Source of the DNA: Blattamonas nauphoetae | Taxonomy: Eukaryota; Preaxostyla; Oxymonadida | NCBI GenBank assembly: GCA_033064195.1 | Contig: JARBJD010000044.1 | Location: forward strand, 186,001-250,000 | Direction of reading: 5' to 3' | DNA length: 64,000 nucleotides | In this document: positions 43,628 to 55,777 of the stretch, in pieces | Numbering within the stretch: position 1 is the stretch's first letter | How the letters are laid out: each line of letters begins with the position of its first letter | Notes under the pieces: generated by a model | Database searches by the model: none | The model's input: only the letters and a program-made list of their open reading frames with translations | What the model was told of the DNA's origin: nothing | Position numbers and translations under genes: made by a program

Positions 43628-44360
43628 TTATGTTTTTGAATTGTGTCGGGCTAAGCGCTGGGGAATGTCCATGACGATTTCCAAGCCTGAAGAAAGTTTG
43701 TCCTTGACTGTGGATGTGATTTGATATTTTTCATCCGTTTCGGCAATTTTGGTTTTTACGTTAGTGGCTGTGGTTGTGACTCGTTCTGTGATGTGATATG
43801 TTTGATTGATGTGCTTGACTCTTTCCACTGCCTTCTTTGATGCCAAAGAAACGGAATTTCCAAGATTTTCGAAAGATCGTCGAACAGTAATGAGAGGTGT
43901 TGATTTGGACCTTTCGTTTTCTGAAGATTGTTCCTCCATTTCCTGAAGATTCGAGTATTTGCCCCCTGTTTCGTCCTTTGAGAGTAGGCCTGTGTTTTGT
44001 GGTCCCGAATCAGAGATAGGGACAAATAAAGGCCCAGTTGTCCCTGTTTGTGATGGTATTGGAGGGAAATCATTTGTACTTCCTGGTGACTGACGTTCAA
44101 GTCCGAGACAGAGGCGCTGATAGTGTGAAAGTATATCGGTATATAATTCTATTGAATGAAAAAGACAATAAAACAATGGTTGATTATTTGGACAAACTGT
44201 CGAGCATTGGCCAATCCCGTTCAGGGGATACATTTCGGTATGAGATTAGTTCAAATAGAGAGCGATTGTATGTCCTAGCCGCTTCACGTGCGTTTCCTGA
44301 ACGTTCATATTCCCAAGCTGAAAACAATAATTTGTCAATATCATCCCTTGTGAGTGACAT
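43628..44360 (-). CDS. MIT-domain protein
   Basis: Two exons, 44360-44198 and 44148-43628, with a 48-nt intron; 227 aa. Residues 1-75 form a three-helix MIT (microtubule interacting and trafficking) domain: IDKLLFSAWEYERSGNAREA, ARTYNRSLFELISY and LYTDILSHYQRLCLGL, like those of VPS4, spartin and USP8. A Pro/Ser-rich linker follows, then amphipathic sequence with KTKIAETDEKYQITSTVKDK and VKHINQTYHITERVTTTATN, resembling apolipoprotein or senescence-domain repeats that bind lipid surfaces. MIT domains bind ESCRT-III tails, so endosomal or midbody traffic is likely. The start is the ATG at 44360; only 38 bp separate it from the divergent AmrS start. Confidence 0.75.
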
Positions 44361-44398
44361 CCGGAATAATAAAGATCTTCCCACTTTTATTTTTAGTC

Positions 44399-45522
44399 AT
44401 GAACCTCCAAACTTGGGAGTCTCTAGGTGATGGGAAAATTCGATGTACTGCGTGTTGTCATCGTGTGTTGTTTCCTACATCGTTCTTACGTGCATAGGCT
44501 GTACACTTAACCCTGGGCAAAGTGGAATATGCGGTGTGAGAATGAATCGTGATGGTCAATTGTTCTCACCTGTTTACGGGCGAGCAATTGCCGTCCATGT
44601 TGACCCCGTTGTACGTCTCAGCAATTCTCTCAATTTACTTTTTTTTCAGGAAAAGAAACCACTCCATCATTTTCTTCCTGGTACCCCAATATTCAGTGTG
44701 GGGACCATCGGATGCAATATGAAATGTGATTTTTGTCAGAATTGGGACATTAGTCAGCTCGACCAGATCCAGGGAGCGAAAACAAGGAATGGTGACATCG
44801 AGGATTCTGCACTTGGTAAACACCTCTCGCCTCAAGATATCCTCCAAACATGCATCCGCACTCGCGCACAGAGTGTGGCTTTCACGTACAACGAGCCCAC
44901 AATTTTTGTTGATTATGCGATTGACACGGCCAGACTCGTACATCCGCAGGGAATCCGCACGGTGTTTGTCACAAATGGCTTTGAAACACCAGAGACAGTC
45001 GAAAAGCTCGCTGGACTCATTGATGCCTTTAATGTCGACGTGAAAGCTTTCAAAGACAGCTTTTACAGGAAGCACTGCAAAGCATCCCTCCAACCTGTGC
45101 TGGATACTGTTGTCAACGCGAAACGACGCGGCATCTGGGTTGAGACGACGACATTGCTCATTCCAGGAGAGAACGACAGTGAGGAAGAGTTGGACGAGCT
45201 CACAAAGTGGCATGCCTCAGTTGATCCGCTCATGCCGTGGCATATCTCGGCGTTCCATCCTGACTTCCAGCTAACCAACGTGGGAAGGACACCGCTCTCC
45301 ACTCTTCAACGGGCGTACGAGATTGGCAAGCGGAATGGGCTGAAGTTCATCTACATGGGCAACGTTGGCGGCCAAACAGAGACGGACACGTACTGCCCGA
45401 GCTGTGGGGAGCGGCTGATCCATCGCGATGGCATGCGTCAGACGACAATCCTGAAGTCTTTCAATGCGAACACCGGAACATGTGCGAAGTGTGGAACGAC
45501 AATTCCTGGCGTCTGGAAATAG
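44399..45522 (+). CDS. amrS: AmmeMemoRadiSam radical SAM enzyme AmrS
   Basis: Three exons, 44399-44462, 44498-44610, 44650-45522, with introns of 35 and 39 nt; 349 aa. The N-terminal Cys motif CTACCHRCTLNPGQSGICG is completed by the first intron, followed by YGRAIAVHVDPVEKKPLHHF across the second. The radical SAM cluster is CNMKCDFC (CxxxCxxC) in VGTIGCNMKCDFCQNWDISQ. A C-terminal zinc-ribbon-like part has CPSCGE and CAKCG. Length and order match the archaeal/bacterial AmmeMemoRadiSam radical SAM protein, encoded with Memo and AMMECR1 in prokaryotes. The reaction is not firmly known. Two introns show that this is a resident nuclear gene, perhaps from old transfer. It starts 38 bp from the divergent MIT gene. 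Confidence 0.95.
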
Positions 45523-45763
45523 TAGTCGTACCTTCATTTCTTCATTAATTCTCCTTTTATTCACGTTTGCCATGTGTGACAACACGGAAAATGGACTTAT
45601 TTATGTGGTCGCAGTTCATACCATGTTATTGACACAATTTCCGCTTGAAATCAACTTCTGGAGTGCCACTGTGGCGTGTGAGTCAATTGCTGATTCTGAA
45701 AAAATAGATTTTGTGAAATGTTCAACAATAAATTTTCGTGAAAAGCATCAGAGATAGTTTATA
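45523..45763. other. Spacer between convergent genes
   Basis: About 240 bp between the AmrS stop and the end of the RRM gene. A 61-codon open frame from 45572 on the plus strand (MCDNTENGLIYVV) has no other support. Confidence 0.4.
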
Positions 45764-46366
45764 TCAATCTTTTGAGGTTTTCTCAGACGGAGGAGCAGCC
45801 TTACTTGCTTTCTTTCTCTCTGTTTCTCGCTGGGTGAATACATGTTCATGAATGAGAGAAAATGCACACTCGAATAAGTGCGGACTCGAGACGCTGCTTT
45901 GCAATCTTTCGCTTCCGTACTATGCTATTTCCACCGCCACCAGCCGTTTTTTCGACATTAATCGAGCGATCTTTGAGAAGTGAATGATGCATGTGGATAG
46001 CTTTGATTTCACTCTTTGAATCCGCAAATTCAATGAAGCAGCATCCGCGAGGTGTTCCGTCTTTCTTTGTGAGAATGCGGACGGACGTAATGGTACCACA
46101 TGGTTTGAAGTGTGTCTCGATGTCTTCCTTCGTTATGTTGAATGGTAAATTACCAACAAAAACTTTAAAGCATGGTTTTTTAGGAGATTTTCGAGATTTA
46201 GTGGGTTCTTGTTTGTTTAATTCCTGGGTCATAAGACGCTTTTTTAAATGTTGGTTCACCATCCAATGATCATCCAGTTCTTCCCTATCAGGGAGATTTA
46301 TGTTTAGATAATCTCTGAAAAGAACGTTCAGGAAAAACAAAAGTCATTCGATAACGATGTTCTCAT
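45764..46366 (-). CDS. RRM RNA-binding protein, Nop6/RBM34-like
   Basis: Three exons, 46366-46356 (11 nt), 46314-45870, 45829-45764; 173 aa. A single RRM spans residues about 55-135: RNP2 VFVGNL, RNP1 RGCCFIEF, and an end INVEKTAGGGGNS that is characteristic of small nucleolar RRM proteins such as yeast Nop6. Flanks are Lys/Arg/Glu-rich; the tail after the last intron is RRETERKKASKAAPP. Two GT donors are possible for the last intron, and the one after ATT CGA gives the more sensible tail. A role in ribosome assembly is inferred. The gene is divergent from DNAI7 with 61 bp between starts. Confidence 0.8.
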
Positions 46367-46427
46367 GGATGTAATTTTTGAAATGAAAAAGGGCCACGTT
46401 GGGTAGTTCATCAATCTGGGTCGATCG

Positions 46428-49400
46428 ATGAGTTCAAAACCGAATAGTCAATCGGCTTCAAATACAAAGTCCGCCTCTGCCGCAGGCACGGCGAAACAGA
46501 ACTCTTCTGGGTCTTCTTCTAAACCAGCAGCGACTCCTGCAGCAGTGAAAACGGATGCAACAGGAAAAAAGAAGAAAGGAAAGAAGTTGTCAAAGAAAGA
46601 GCAAGAAAAACTCCGTCTTCTTGCCGAACAAGGTTTTCCTCCTCTATTTCCCCTTTTCATGTCCAATCTTAGCTGCTCGAGAAGAGGAGGAACGTCGTTT
46701 GGCTGAAGGTTTCGACCTCTTTCATTTGACTTCATACTTCCCAAATGTCTCATTCAATCCTCTTAGAAGCTGAAAGGGAACGCATTCGTAAAATTCAACA
46801 GGAGGAAGAGGAAAAGCGTTTGAGAGAATTGATGGCAAAACTTGCTGAAGAAGTGTGAGATTATATATTTTTGACTGAACCTAATAGGAAGCAATTCGGA
46901 TGAAAGAAGAGCAAGGCGAAGTCAATGCATTCGATCAGCGGAGAATGCAGATGCTCGCAGCCGAAACAGCGATCTATAACGCTGCCACTGAATGGCTGTC
47001 ATTTGTCAACTTTGGACGCGATAGCATCAGAGAACCATCCCCCTACGCGTTCAGTGAGTTAAATTCTCTTGTTAGTTCCATCAAGGATCAAATCGGAAAA
47101 CAATCATCAAATCCGGATTCCGTTCTCCTTCCTGTGTCAAGTCCTTACCTTGGATATCCTTCTTACTACACATCCTCGTCATCTCGTCCTCTTCCGTCAT
47201 TTACGCCCCAATCTGTGTTTTCAGAGAGCCCTTCGGGCACAGAAATTCCATCGTCATTCAACCCTCATTCGCTGTCCTATCAAGCCGATGTCATCACACA
47301 GGCTGCAGTCCAATCAAGTCTTCTGATCAGTCTTGCCAAGAAGTGTGAAGAATTGTCGTATTCTCTCACGACTGATTCACTGGCTGTCCAACTCTATGTT
47401 CAAAACCCACCTGCCGAAAGGAAGCGAGAGAAGTATGGCGAGCTCTCCCTCGAGTTCCGCAAATTGTCGCAATTGCTGCTCGACACAGCAACCTTCTCCT
47501 TCCTCATGTCGGCTGAAGACCGCGCTCTCGAGCTGCAGTACATCGGCGAGTCCTTAAGCGGGAATGGAAAGGCTCGGAAGAAGTCGTGGAAGCCTCTGCC
47601 GATCTCTCTCGGGCTGGTTCCTGAAGGGCGAAAAGCCGACGGAATTGGCCTCCCGGGATCTGGACTGAATGTGTTTGATGAGCAAATCGTGAAGGAAATG
47701 GAAAAAGAGGAGGAGACGAAAATGATGCGCGAGATGAGCCCCACAGATGTTGTCACGTCGGCTGAAACCAAGCAACTCATCTGTTTCTTGTGGGTGAACC
47801 AGCAGAAGGGCTTCAAGGGACGAGTGTTTGAGGTGACTCAGGAAGGTGTCCGTGGATTGTTGGACGAGAGCGAAGACGAGAAGAAGCTCAAGATGCGCTA
47901 TCGGACGGAGGAGGAGATGCAGCTGTTCCTCCAAATGAGGAAGGAAGCAGTCGAGAAGAAGAAAGCTTCTTCAGAAGAAGAGTTTACGTTCCCTGAACTT
48001 CCTCAATCACTCCAATCATTCGAGCTCTCGGCTCCTGCAATTCATCTCCCTCGGACACGCATTTTCCCTCCATTCTCAGTCTTCCTGAACGTTCCAAAGA
48101 GTTTGATGATGATGTCATTTGGATTTCGAGTAATTGTGATGGACAACGATCTTTTGTCCTTAAATCCTCCCCTTCCCGTCAATCTCTACCGCCGATTAAT
48201 CAATCCAATCGCTGCGAATGATGGATTTTCCTTTGACAAGTATGCGCAGATGCCACGCAATTCCATTTTTGAACCATTCGTCCCAACTTTCACCTCACCT
48301 CCTCCCAAACAGAAGCCAGTTCCAGAAAAGAAACAAGATGCTGAAGCTGTGGAGATTAATGAAGAGCAGCCTCTCTCGTCGAAGAGAGAGCAGGAGAATT
48401 TGAACACGCCACCTCAGACTCCAACCAACAAAGACGACGATGTTCAGGAGCAAAAACCAGCTGAAAAAACACCTACCCCACAACGTTTCGAGACAGATCA
48501 TCCGCGCACACCTTCTCCATTCCTCCTCTCGCAGATGAATCCATCACTCACCACCCCGCTCCGCCCGGAACTTGGACAGGAGTTTGTGGAAACCGAGAAG
48601 GAACGTGATCCGAATTGGATGGCCCTCAACTTGGCCGAACGTGAGGAACTGGAAGATGGGTTTTGGTTCCCCGTTGGCCCAATTTACCATACCGAGCTCT
48701 TCTCGACTCAGCAGATGCTTCCTGGCTCCACGACCCAGACACTCACAACCAAGAATGTGAATTGGTGGCAGATCCGCCAGGTCGTTCCTGTTCCAGCTGT
48801 GTTGGATGAAATCGTTGAAAAAGAAGCGAAAAAGTTGGATGCCCTGAGTGAGAAAGTTAAGAATGCGAAAAAAGAGCAGGCCGAGGACAAAGATGCTGAC
48901 AAGCCGGAGCCTCTTGGAGATTCGAATGAGAAAGATGAAGAGGTGTCTCAAAGCGAAACGGGAGGAGACACCAAAGACGGAAACGAGAAGGACGAAGATG
49001 GGAAGTCGTCAGAAGGAAGGAAGTCCCGGAAGACAAAGAAAAGATCGTCGAAGAAAGACGAAACTGAAAATACAGAGGAGACGAATGACACCACACAGAA
49101 TGACACACAGGAAGACGTCCAACAAGAAAACAAGCCGGAAAATGACCCGAACTTTGAGTTCCTCCCTGAGAATCGAGCCGCCAGCATCGACCTTCCATCG
49201 TTGATTGACACCCACATCTTGTCCGGTCTCGCGTACCCGCCACTCTCCGGACAAGCAATTGCAGCACAGGCACAGACAAAACAGGCAAATGTGCCGGCTC
49301 AGCCAGTCCCCAACACACCAAACAAACCCGAGCAGACCGAAAGCACAACGCGAAATGGTGAAGAAGGTGGCGTAGACGAAGATGCACAGGATTCTAATGA

Positions 49401-52341
49401 TGCAAATGTCAACGAGAATACTCCTGAAGAGGAGGAGGTTCCAGAGAAGCCTGAAACGTCGCTGACCATCCTCCAGTTGAAGGACATTCTGCCCGGATCT
49501 GAACTCCGCATTCGCCTTCCATTCGAGGAGGACCGGATCATTCTGGATCGCTCTCTCTTCCTCCGCACGCAGTTCATCAAACCTCTGAAGGATGAAGAAG
49601 ACGAAGACGGGGAGTCTGAGGAGGAGGACGAAGAGGAGGAAGTTCCAGAAGCTCTGCACAAGCGAACCAACAAAAAGACAGACGAAACAACTGCTCGTAA
49701 AAGTATGGATTCGCTCGGTGCCACTGAAAGGAGCCGAGAGGAGGATCATGAAGAAACACAAGCCGAAGCACCACCTGCCAAGGTCACCTCGTTCTCACTG
49801 AGCGCAAGTGAATCACCGTCTGTCCATAACAACATCCCTCCCCCCGTCGTCGGCTGGTGGGATCCTCAGCGTGGCAAATGGTGCACTGATGGCGTAACTG
49901 ACGTCATCTGCATCGACGAAGAGGAGGCCAAGATCCCCGAGCAGGACCACCTCCGAATCAGGCAAGCAAGCAACCGACCTGAAGACCCAGCTCCAACCGA
50001 ACAGCCAAGTGTGGATCCCTCACAGCCAAAAACTGAGTCGTCCACTGTCGCAATCCCTGACAAACAACAGAAGGAAGTCAATCCTTTCAAGTACGTAACA
50101 TTCTCAACCATCCACTTCACTGCACATTCCATCCTTCTTCCTCAAACACACAACCTCCCATACACTTCGTGGCGCCTGCATCCCCTCACCACCGACTGCA
50201 TCCTTTTCCATCTGGAGACTCCCTTCTTTGGTTCTATTCTTTTTGAAATTCACCAAAAGACTGCTGTTCTTGTCTACCCTCGCCACAAGGCCTTTGAAGA
50301 CATTCTCGACATCCCAATGGCTCCAAGAAGACTCCTGCGCACTCTCAAAGAACGCGGCTTGAATGTCATGCCTTCCGAAACCAGTCTAAACTCGCTCACT
50401 CCACCCATCAAACTGAAGCATACGCCGACCGAAGCAGAATTGCATCATCTGATCTCTGTCTGCACTCCCAGTTTTGCTTTCTCGTCGTCGGCCCTGAACT
50501 CCATCTCATCTTACTCTGAGTTTGTTTTCCGTGCCACTGAGTGGACACCCTTCAAACACCCCATGATTTATGGAGAAGAACATCCCCAGCAGTCCTCGAT
50601 GGAAGAAAATCACGAGGAACTCATTGGAATGACCCAATCGCAGACCCCAGTTGTTCAGGCATCCATCATGATCTCTCGACCAACAACAGCTGGCACTGAT
50701 ATCAGCATTCCACCTTCCGACGACAATGATCAGAGTGAGCTGCTCTTCAACCGTCCCAACCTCACGCTCATGATCGAGGGAGAGAACGGGGAGCCCGAGA
50801 TGATTGAGCGCATCGACGAGGAGTACGAGTCAGACGACGAAGGCGACGAAGCCATCGCCCCACCCAATCCTGTCATTTCAGCCCTCAAACGTGGTGATTT
50901 CCCAACCCTTTCGCCTCTCGTCTTGCCGTCCCAAAAGAAAGTGACGATCAAACGAATTGACGAACCGGCACTTGCAGAGCTTGTAGCTGCGGATGTGATT
51001 GTTCCACAAAAAAGCACACAAAAGAAACAAGACGGGACTGAAACTCCGAATCCCCTCCAACCAGAAACAATTGATATTGATGCAGACGATGACGACGCGT
51101 CGATCAAACTTGCCACTCAGATGGAGTATGAAAATCGACAACATGAGAAGGCAATCCGAGAACATCTGAAAAAGGAGCACGGTGGATCTCAACTTGGCCA
51201 GACGTTCCATCCTCCACTCACATCGTACGACTACTTCTCGTTCCGAATTGTTGATAGCGAATGGACAGTCCCGCCGATCGACGACACGACCGAATATGAA
51301 CTCATCAAAGCCGAGGCTGAGCAGAAAGAAGACGACGAGGAAGAGAAAAGAGCTCGCGAGATGCGACTTGAATTGGACGAAAAAGATCGGAGAAAGGAAG
51401 AAGAAGAGGGACTCGATGACGAGGAGAAGGAGGCACGTGAAGCAATTCGTCGGAAACTTTGGGATGAATGGGAAGCAGATCTTCAGAAGAGGAAAGAAGA
51501 ACGAGCGAAAGAGCGAAGACGGATCCACATCAAAGGCAGCGAATGGTTCACTGTTCTCCACGAGCGGAACAATTGTCGGCTTATCAAGTCCACCGAACGA
51601 GATGCCGATCCGTACTACATCGAAGAGCCAGCCCCTCAATCGAAGACCAACTCGAAGCCACCAAGCCGCTCTGCATCGACAGCGCCGTCGACAACGGGCT
51701 CGCTCCAGCACGCGGACAAGGAGGACAAGAACCCCGACGGCGGAGATGAAGATGCGTCGGACAATGAGAATCTGAGTGACGACTCAAATCCACCCGTGCG
51801 TGATGTGTCCGTCAACCATGACATTATTGATGGAAAGAAGGCCCACCTCACCCTGCTGAACGCTCTCAAGGAAGTGATGACTCCTCGCCTCATCCCGTCG
51901 GGATATGTTCCATACTCCAGTTTCCAGCAGCGTGGAGAGGCAGCAATTGAGGACGTGGAGATGTATTTCCCAGCTTTGGATGGGATCGAAGGAGCGAGTA
52001 CTCTACTGGCTCTCACAGTGAAGGAAATGATGGATTATGTTCGGCCGTTCACATTCACTCGGTATGATTGGTCGGTCAAGCAGAAAGAGGCTGAGGAACG
52101 ACAAAAACAACGAAAGAGACGCCAATTTGAGATTAAGAAACTGCGAAACATTGTGCAAGAGAGGATTCGCCAGGAAGAAGAACAAAGGCAGAAGGAAGAG
52201 GAAGAGAGAAAAATCCAGGAGGAAGCTGAGCGCCTTGAAAAAGAAAAGGCTCAAGCAGAGGAAACTAAATCAAGAGTAAAGTCTGCACAATCAAAAAAAT
52301 CGGGAAAGAAGAGCCCAAGTCCAGGAAAGAAGAAGAAATAA
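46428..52341 (+). CDS. DNAI7: DNAI7/CASC1 (CFAP94) axonemal dynein-associated protein
   Basis: Four exons, 46428-46632, 46673-46708, 46767-46852, 46888-52341; 1926 aa. The N-terminus is the CASC1 Lys/Glu coil, assembled over three short exons (KLSKKEQEKLRLLAEQ, AREEEERRLAE, AERERIRKIQQEEEEKRL). The diagnostic C-terminal module is present: GWWDPQRGKWCTDGVTDVIC, then LPYTSWRLHPLTTDCILFHL, and RRLLRTLKERGLNVMPS, matching human WDAEGKHWRTDGISNV, MPYQSWELRPLDVNKVLL and FIIALKEAGLNIFPT in order. It is more than twice the human length because acidic Glu/Asp/Gln-rich linkers are inserted. DNAI7 associates with axonemal dynein arms and tubulin in motile cilia. It ends in a Lys-rich coiled coil (SGKKSPSPGKKKK). 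Confidence 0.92.
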
Positions 52342-52444
52342 CAAAATCGCATTTGTTTTCCACGGAATTCATTTTAATTCAAGTTAATTCTCAATGCATC
52401 CTCAAAGCATCAGAAAGTGAAATGTCAAATAAAGAAGAACTTAA

Positions 52445-52947
52445 TTAGTAAAAACGCCTCCTGCTGACAGAGATCTTGTGAAGAATTGGCCCGAGATCGA
52501 ATAGAACGGGGAGGAAGCTTTCATGATAAAAAAGCATGGTAATACGGAAGATTGATGATATACCTTCCAAATCCCAAGAGAAAAGCGTACTGCCAGAATG
52601 TTCCCATCTCTATCAAGAAACGCCCCATCCAGATGGAAATCACGGCATGTAGGACACCTAATAGGATACTAACAAGTTCATTCGTGGCATTGATAAATGA
52701 TGTTACGAGTTCAAGAGCAGTAAATCCAGCTAAAGACAAGAATATGTAAATATGAATGTGAGTCTGATTGAATGATGGATCATGGCAAACCAGCGGCGTA
52801 GCAAAAAATAAATTGTGATGTTTTTGAGGCATCGGTGAAGAATCCACGATGAATGTAAAAAACACTTGTAACGACAAGAATACCGTTCAGTATTTGGAAA
52901 AAAAGTCGGAAGTCCAATGGTTTTATTGAGAAGAGATGTCTCGGCAT
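52445..52947 (-). CDS. TMEM107: TMEM107, ciliary transition-zone membrane protein
   Basis: Three exons, 52947-52791, 52729-52564, 52517-52445; 131 aa against 140 in human. Four membrane segments: FQILNGILVVTSVFYI, FCYAAAGFTALELVTSFI, LVSILLGVLHAVISIWM and YAFLLGFGSFLPVLFDLG. The order of landmarks equals human TMEM107 (LGLFAVELAGFLSG, FNSTQSLISIGAHCSASVAL, YIFVFCSALPAVTE), including the conserved N-A-T/N-S-T turn before segment 3. TMEM107 anchors MKS-complex proteins in the ciliary gate. The start at 52947 is a guess; an alternative short exon near 53009 could add about nine residues. The gene lies about 100 bp from DNAI7, another ciliary gene, in convergent orientation. Confidence 0.85.
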
Positions 52948-53058
52948 CTCAAGTCTGAGCCAGGAAACTAACAATGAAAGTGAAATGATGAAATAAAAAC
53001 TGGACGATACATCGCGTTCAATAAAGAGAAATTTTAAAAATCAAGAAAGTTGGTTCGA

Positions 53059-55557
53059 TCAAGTGTAATCGTCATTTTCATCTGTGTTTTGACCCCACAT
53101 GTCGTTTATTTCGTCGTTAGTATCTTGGAAGAGGCGCTTTCTTGACTCTGTTGTCATGTGTTTTGTTGGATTTGGGGCAAGTGGTCTTCCATTGGGTTGT
53201 TGATTGCGTCTGAAATTAGACAAAGAAAAATCGTCGATATCCGTGTTGAGATACTCATCTTCGTCATCGTCGTAATCTGTTTTGTACGAAGTATTTGGAG
53301 GATTTGCATTCTCGATTGATTGTTCAAGCTCCCTTTTCTTTCGTGACAACGCCTCCATATTTTCCATTTCTTCACGGAGAATGCGATCCTCTTCGAGTTG
53401 TTCCAGAAATCGTGTCTTTTGTGCTTCGATCTCTCGCAACTCTTCCTGTCGTCTTTTTTCTTCCATGATTTGTTTCTCATGTTCAATTAGGCGTTGCGAG
53501 AGAAGTTTGTCATGTCGCTCACTTTCATCCACCCAACGATCAGCTTCTTGTTTTCCACCGTGGATGTCATCAGACTGCTCAATGTGCTGGAGTGATGCAA
53601 GAAGTTTGAGTTGTTCCACTGCCGGATCGATCTCTTCCATCGCCAACCGTTTGTCAACATATTCCTTCCGAACCGTCGACCATCGATGATCCTGACAATG
53701 GACATAGTGGGACAGTTCTTCGTTGTTTGAGCAGATGCTGTCGATTTCGGCAAATATGCGGATCGCCAACGATCCAACGTTCAGTGAGAATGAATGAATA
53801 GAATAAAGAGGAGAGCTTATGAGTGATGGAAGTGGGGAAACAGTCGGTGAGACAGGACGAGGCGGTGGATTCGTGTAGAGAGTGGAGGAAGCTGAAAGAG
53901 CGTTATGCGAGAAGTAGTATGAAGACGGGAGTGAACAACTGACATCGTGAACATGGTTGAGGAATTCTGGTGTATGTGTGACGATATGGACAAGTGATGG
54001 AATCATTTTGATGTGGGTGAGGAATCTTTTTATGAAGGAACTGGAATGGTGATTGATGATGGAGGTTATGAAAGACAGGAATGATGTATGCAGTATAGAC
54101 ACCGTTGGGTGAAGAACACAGAGGTGAAAGAAAGAGCAGAAGAGACAAGTTCTTGGAGGTTCTTCATCATCTTGATGGGGATGTTCATGGAGTTCTGTTT
54201 CAGACAAATAAAGCGGCGAGGGGGACTGTGGAGAGTAATTCGAAAAGCTGTTCTCAAGGTAAGGAGATGGTATGGTGTATTCCGTTGGTTCAGATGGTTC
54301 GATTGGTATTGGAACAAGTGAAGGATATGGTGAGGATTGATTAGCCCGTTCTGTCTGTCCAAAAGAACAATATGCGACCATCGAAATGATCGCAGATTCA
54401 ATGCATTGTCCGAGTTTTGAGGAGAGGAGCGCCTCCAGAAGCTCACCAACTGAAAAGTGAAATGAGGAGGTCGAAGACAAACCTGCTGTGACAAGAGGGA
54501 GTGATTGCGATGTAATGATGGAGGCAAAATGTGAGAATTGGTCAAGGATAGTTGTTGTGAAGAATGGGTGGCACTGGTCCACAGATCCAACTAAAGATGA
54601 ATCGGTCGTTGAGTAAAGTTGTGAAATCAGTGTTTTCAGCAGTCGTAGGGTGGCGAGAATCGTTGCGTCGTTGTTTAGGTGAAGTATCGCGACAATTCGA
54701 GAGGCGAGGGACTTGGTGAAGAACGAGAACACTTTGTCCGTTGGGAATAGAGAGCACAGTGTTTTCAGAATATCGACAAACACAGTAACAATATGAGACG
54801 ATTTCTAAATAAACGAAATTCCTGGAAGGGAAAGTCATACCTGTTTAGTGAGAGAGTGAGCGAGTTGATCGATCAGGAGTGAAAAGAGTGATTGTTCCTC
54901 CAGCCACTACAAACTACTTGAAAAAGAGCAGCATACAGCAAATAATGATTGTGCCCCCTGTTGTTTGGAAATTGAAGTCGCTAACCCCGTCAGAAATGTA
55001 ACGAGTGGATATCGATGCAATTCCCCAATGATTCGAGAAATTGAGTGTCTATCTCTAATTGTATCGAGAATCTGAAAGATAGACAATGAAAGAGATAGAG
55101 AATACATCCATCAGATGCCGATGTTGGAGTTTTTGAGTGATCTGGACGATATAATGTAGTTGATAAACTTGGACCGATACTTCCCCCTCAAGGATTTGAA
55201 ATAACGAAAGAAGATTGGAAGGTCGAGCAAGTGTATTTTGAATGGCAGGCATTGGGTTGGTAAGAACAAATGAAGCGATTGCAGCTAGGCGATATGATTG
55301 TATCTTTGTCTCTTCTTCTGGCGATGGGTTGGTAATACATTGAATAACTGTTCGAAAATTATCTTGCCGAAGCATTCTGATTATCGTAGGAAATATACAC
55401 GAGTATGGAAAAATAGGAAAGATAGTGTATCAAACACGCCAATGAGTAACTGATTGTTTGCATTCAATTCTTCAAGAAAATCTGGATGTTGGAGAATGTC
55501 TGTGAACGGAACTGAAGAATTAAGAATGTCAGGAAGCGATTGTTGGGTTGGTTCCAT
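53059..55557 (-). CDS. SAPS-domain regulatory subunit of protein phosphatase 6
   Basis: Five exons, 55557-55436, 55376-55106, 55071-54937, 54906-54841, 54804-53059; 779 aa. The SAPS helical repeat fills residues 1 to about 300: LPDILNSSVPFTDILQHPDF, LLIGVMLRQDNFRTVIQCIT, SIQ-type helices, RIIGELHRYPLVTFLTGLA, then SLFAWLEEQSLFSLLIDQLA, matching PPP6R/Sit4-associated proteins segment by segment (LLxRLL, VxxWLxEEKIVxRLI). The C-terminus has a charged coiled coil (RLIEHEKQIMEEKRRQEELR) and an acidic end. PPP6R subunits hold PP6 catalytic subunit and steer it in cell-cycle and DNA-damage signalling. Introns are 30-59 nt and phases agree. Confidence 0.85.
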
Positions 55558-55777
55558 TTCCCATGAAGATGACAAATTAATAGAGGGCCTCTATCTAAGT
55601 GACATTCCAATTGTGTTCTCTACCACTTCTGTCTGGTCTCACCGAACATTTTCTTCGGATCTTTGTCTTTAATACGCTCCTGAAGTCTCAGAACGTCCGA
55701 ATTCGTACCATCAATCTTGATCAAGGTTTTCTGCCATATTTTTCTTTGGGAATCAACCAAACACAACTTACCCTCAA

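Noticed and set aside
44399-45522. AmrS as bacterial contamination
   Set aside because: It contains two spliceosomal-type introns that interrupt conserved motifs and lies between typical nuclear genes.
45572-45757. Open frame MCDNTENGLIYVV on the plus strand after AmrS
   Set aside because: Short, overlaps the expected 3' UTR, no motif, and runs up to the end of the convergent RRM gene.
48857-49761. Long minus-strand frames inside DNAI7
   Set aside because: Same composition effect, antisense to Glu/Asp/Lys-rich linkers; no domain signature.
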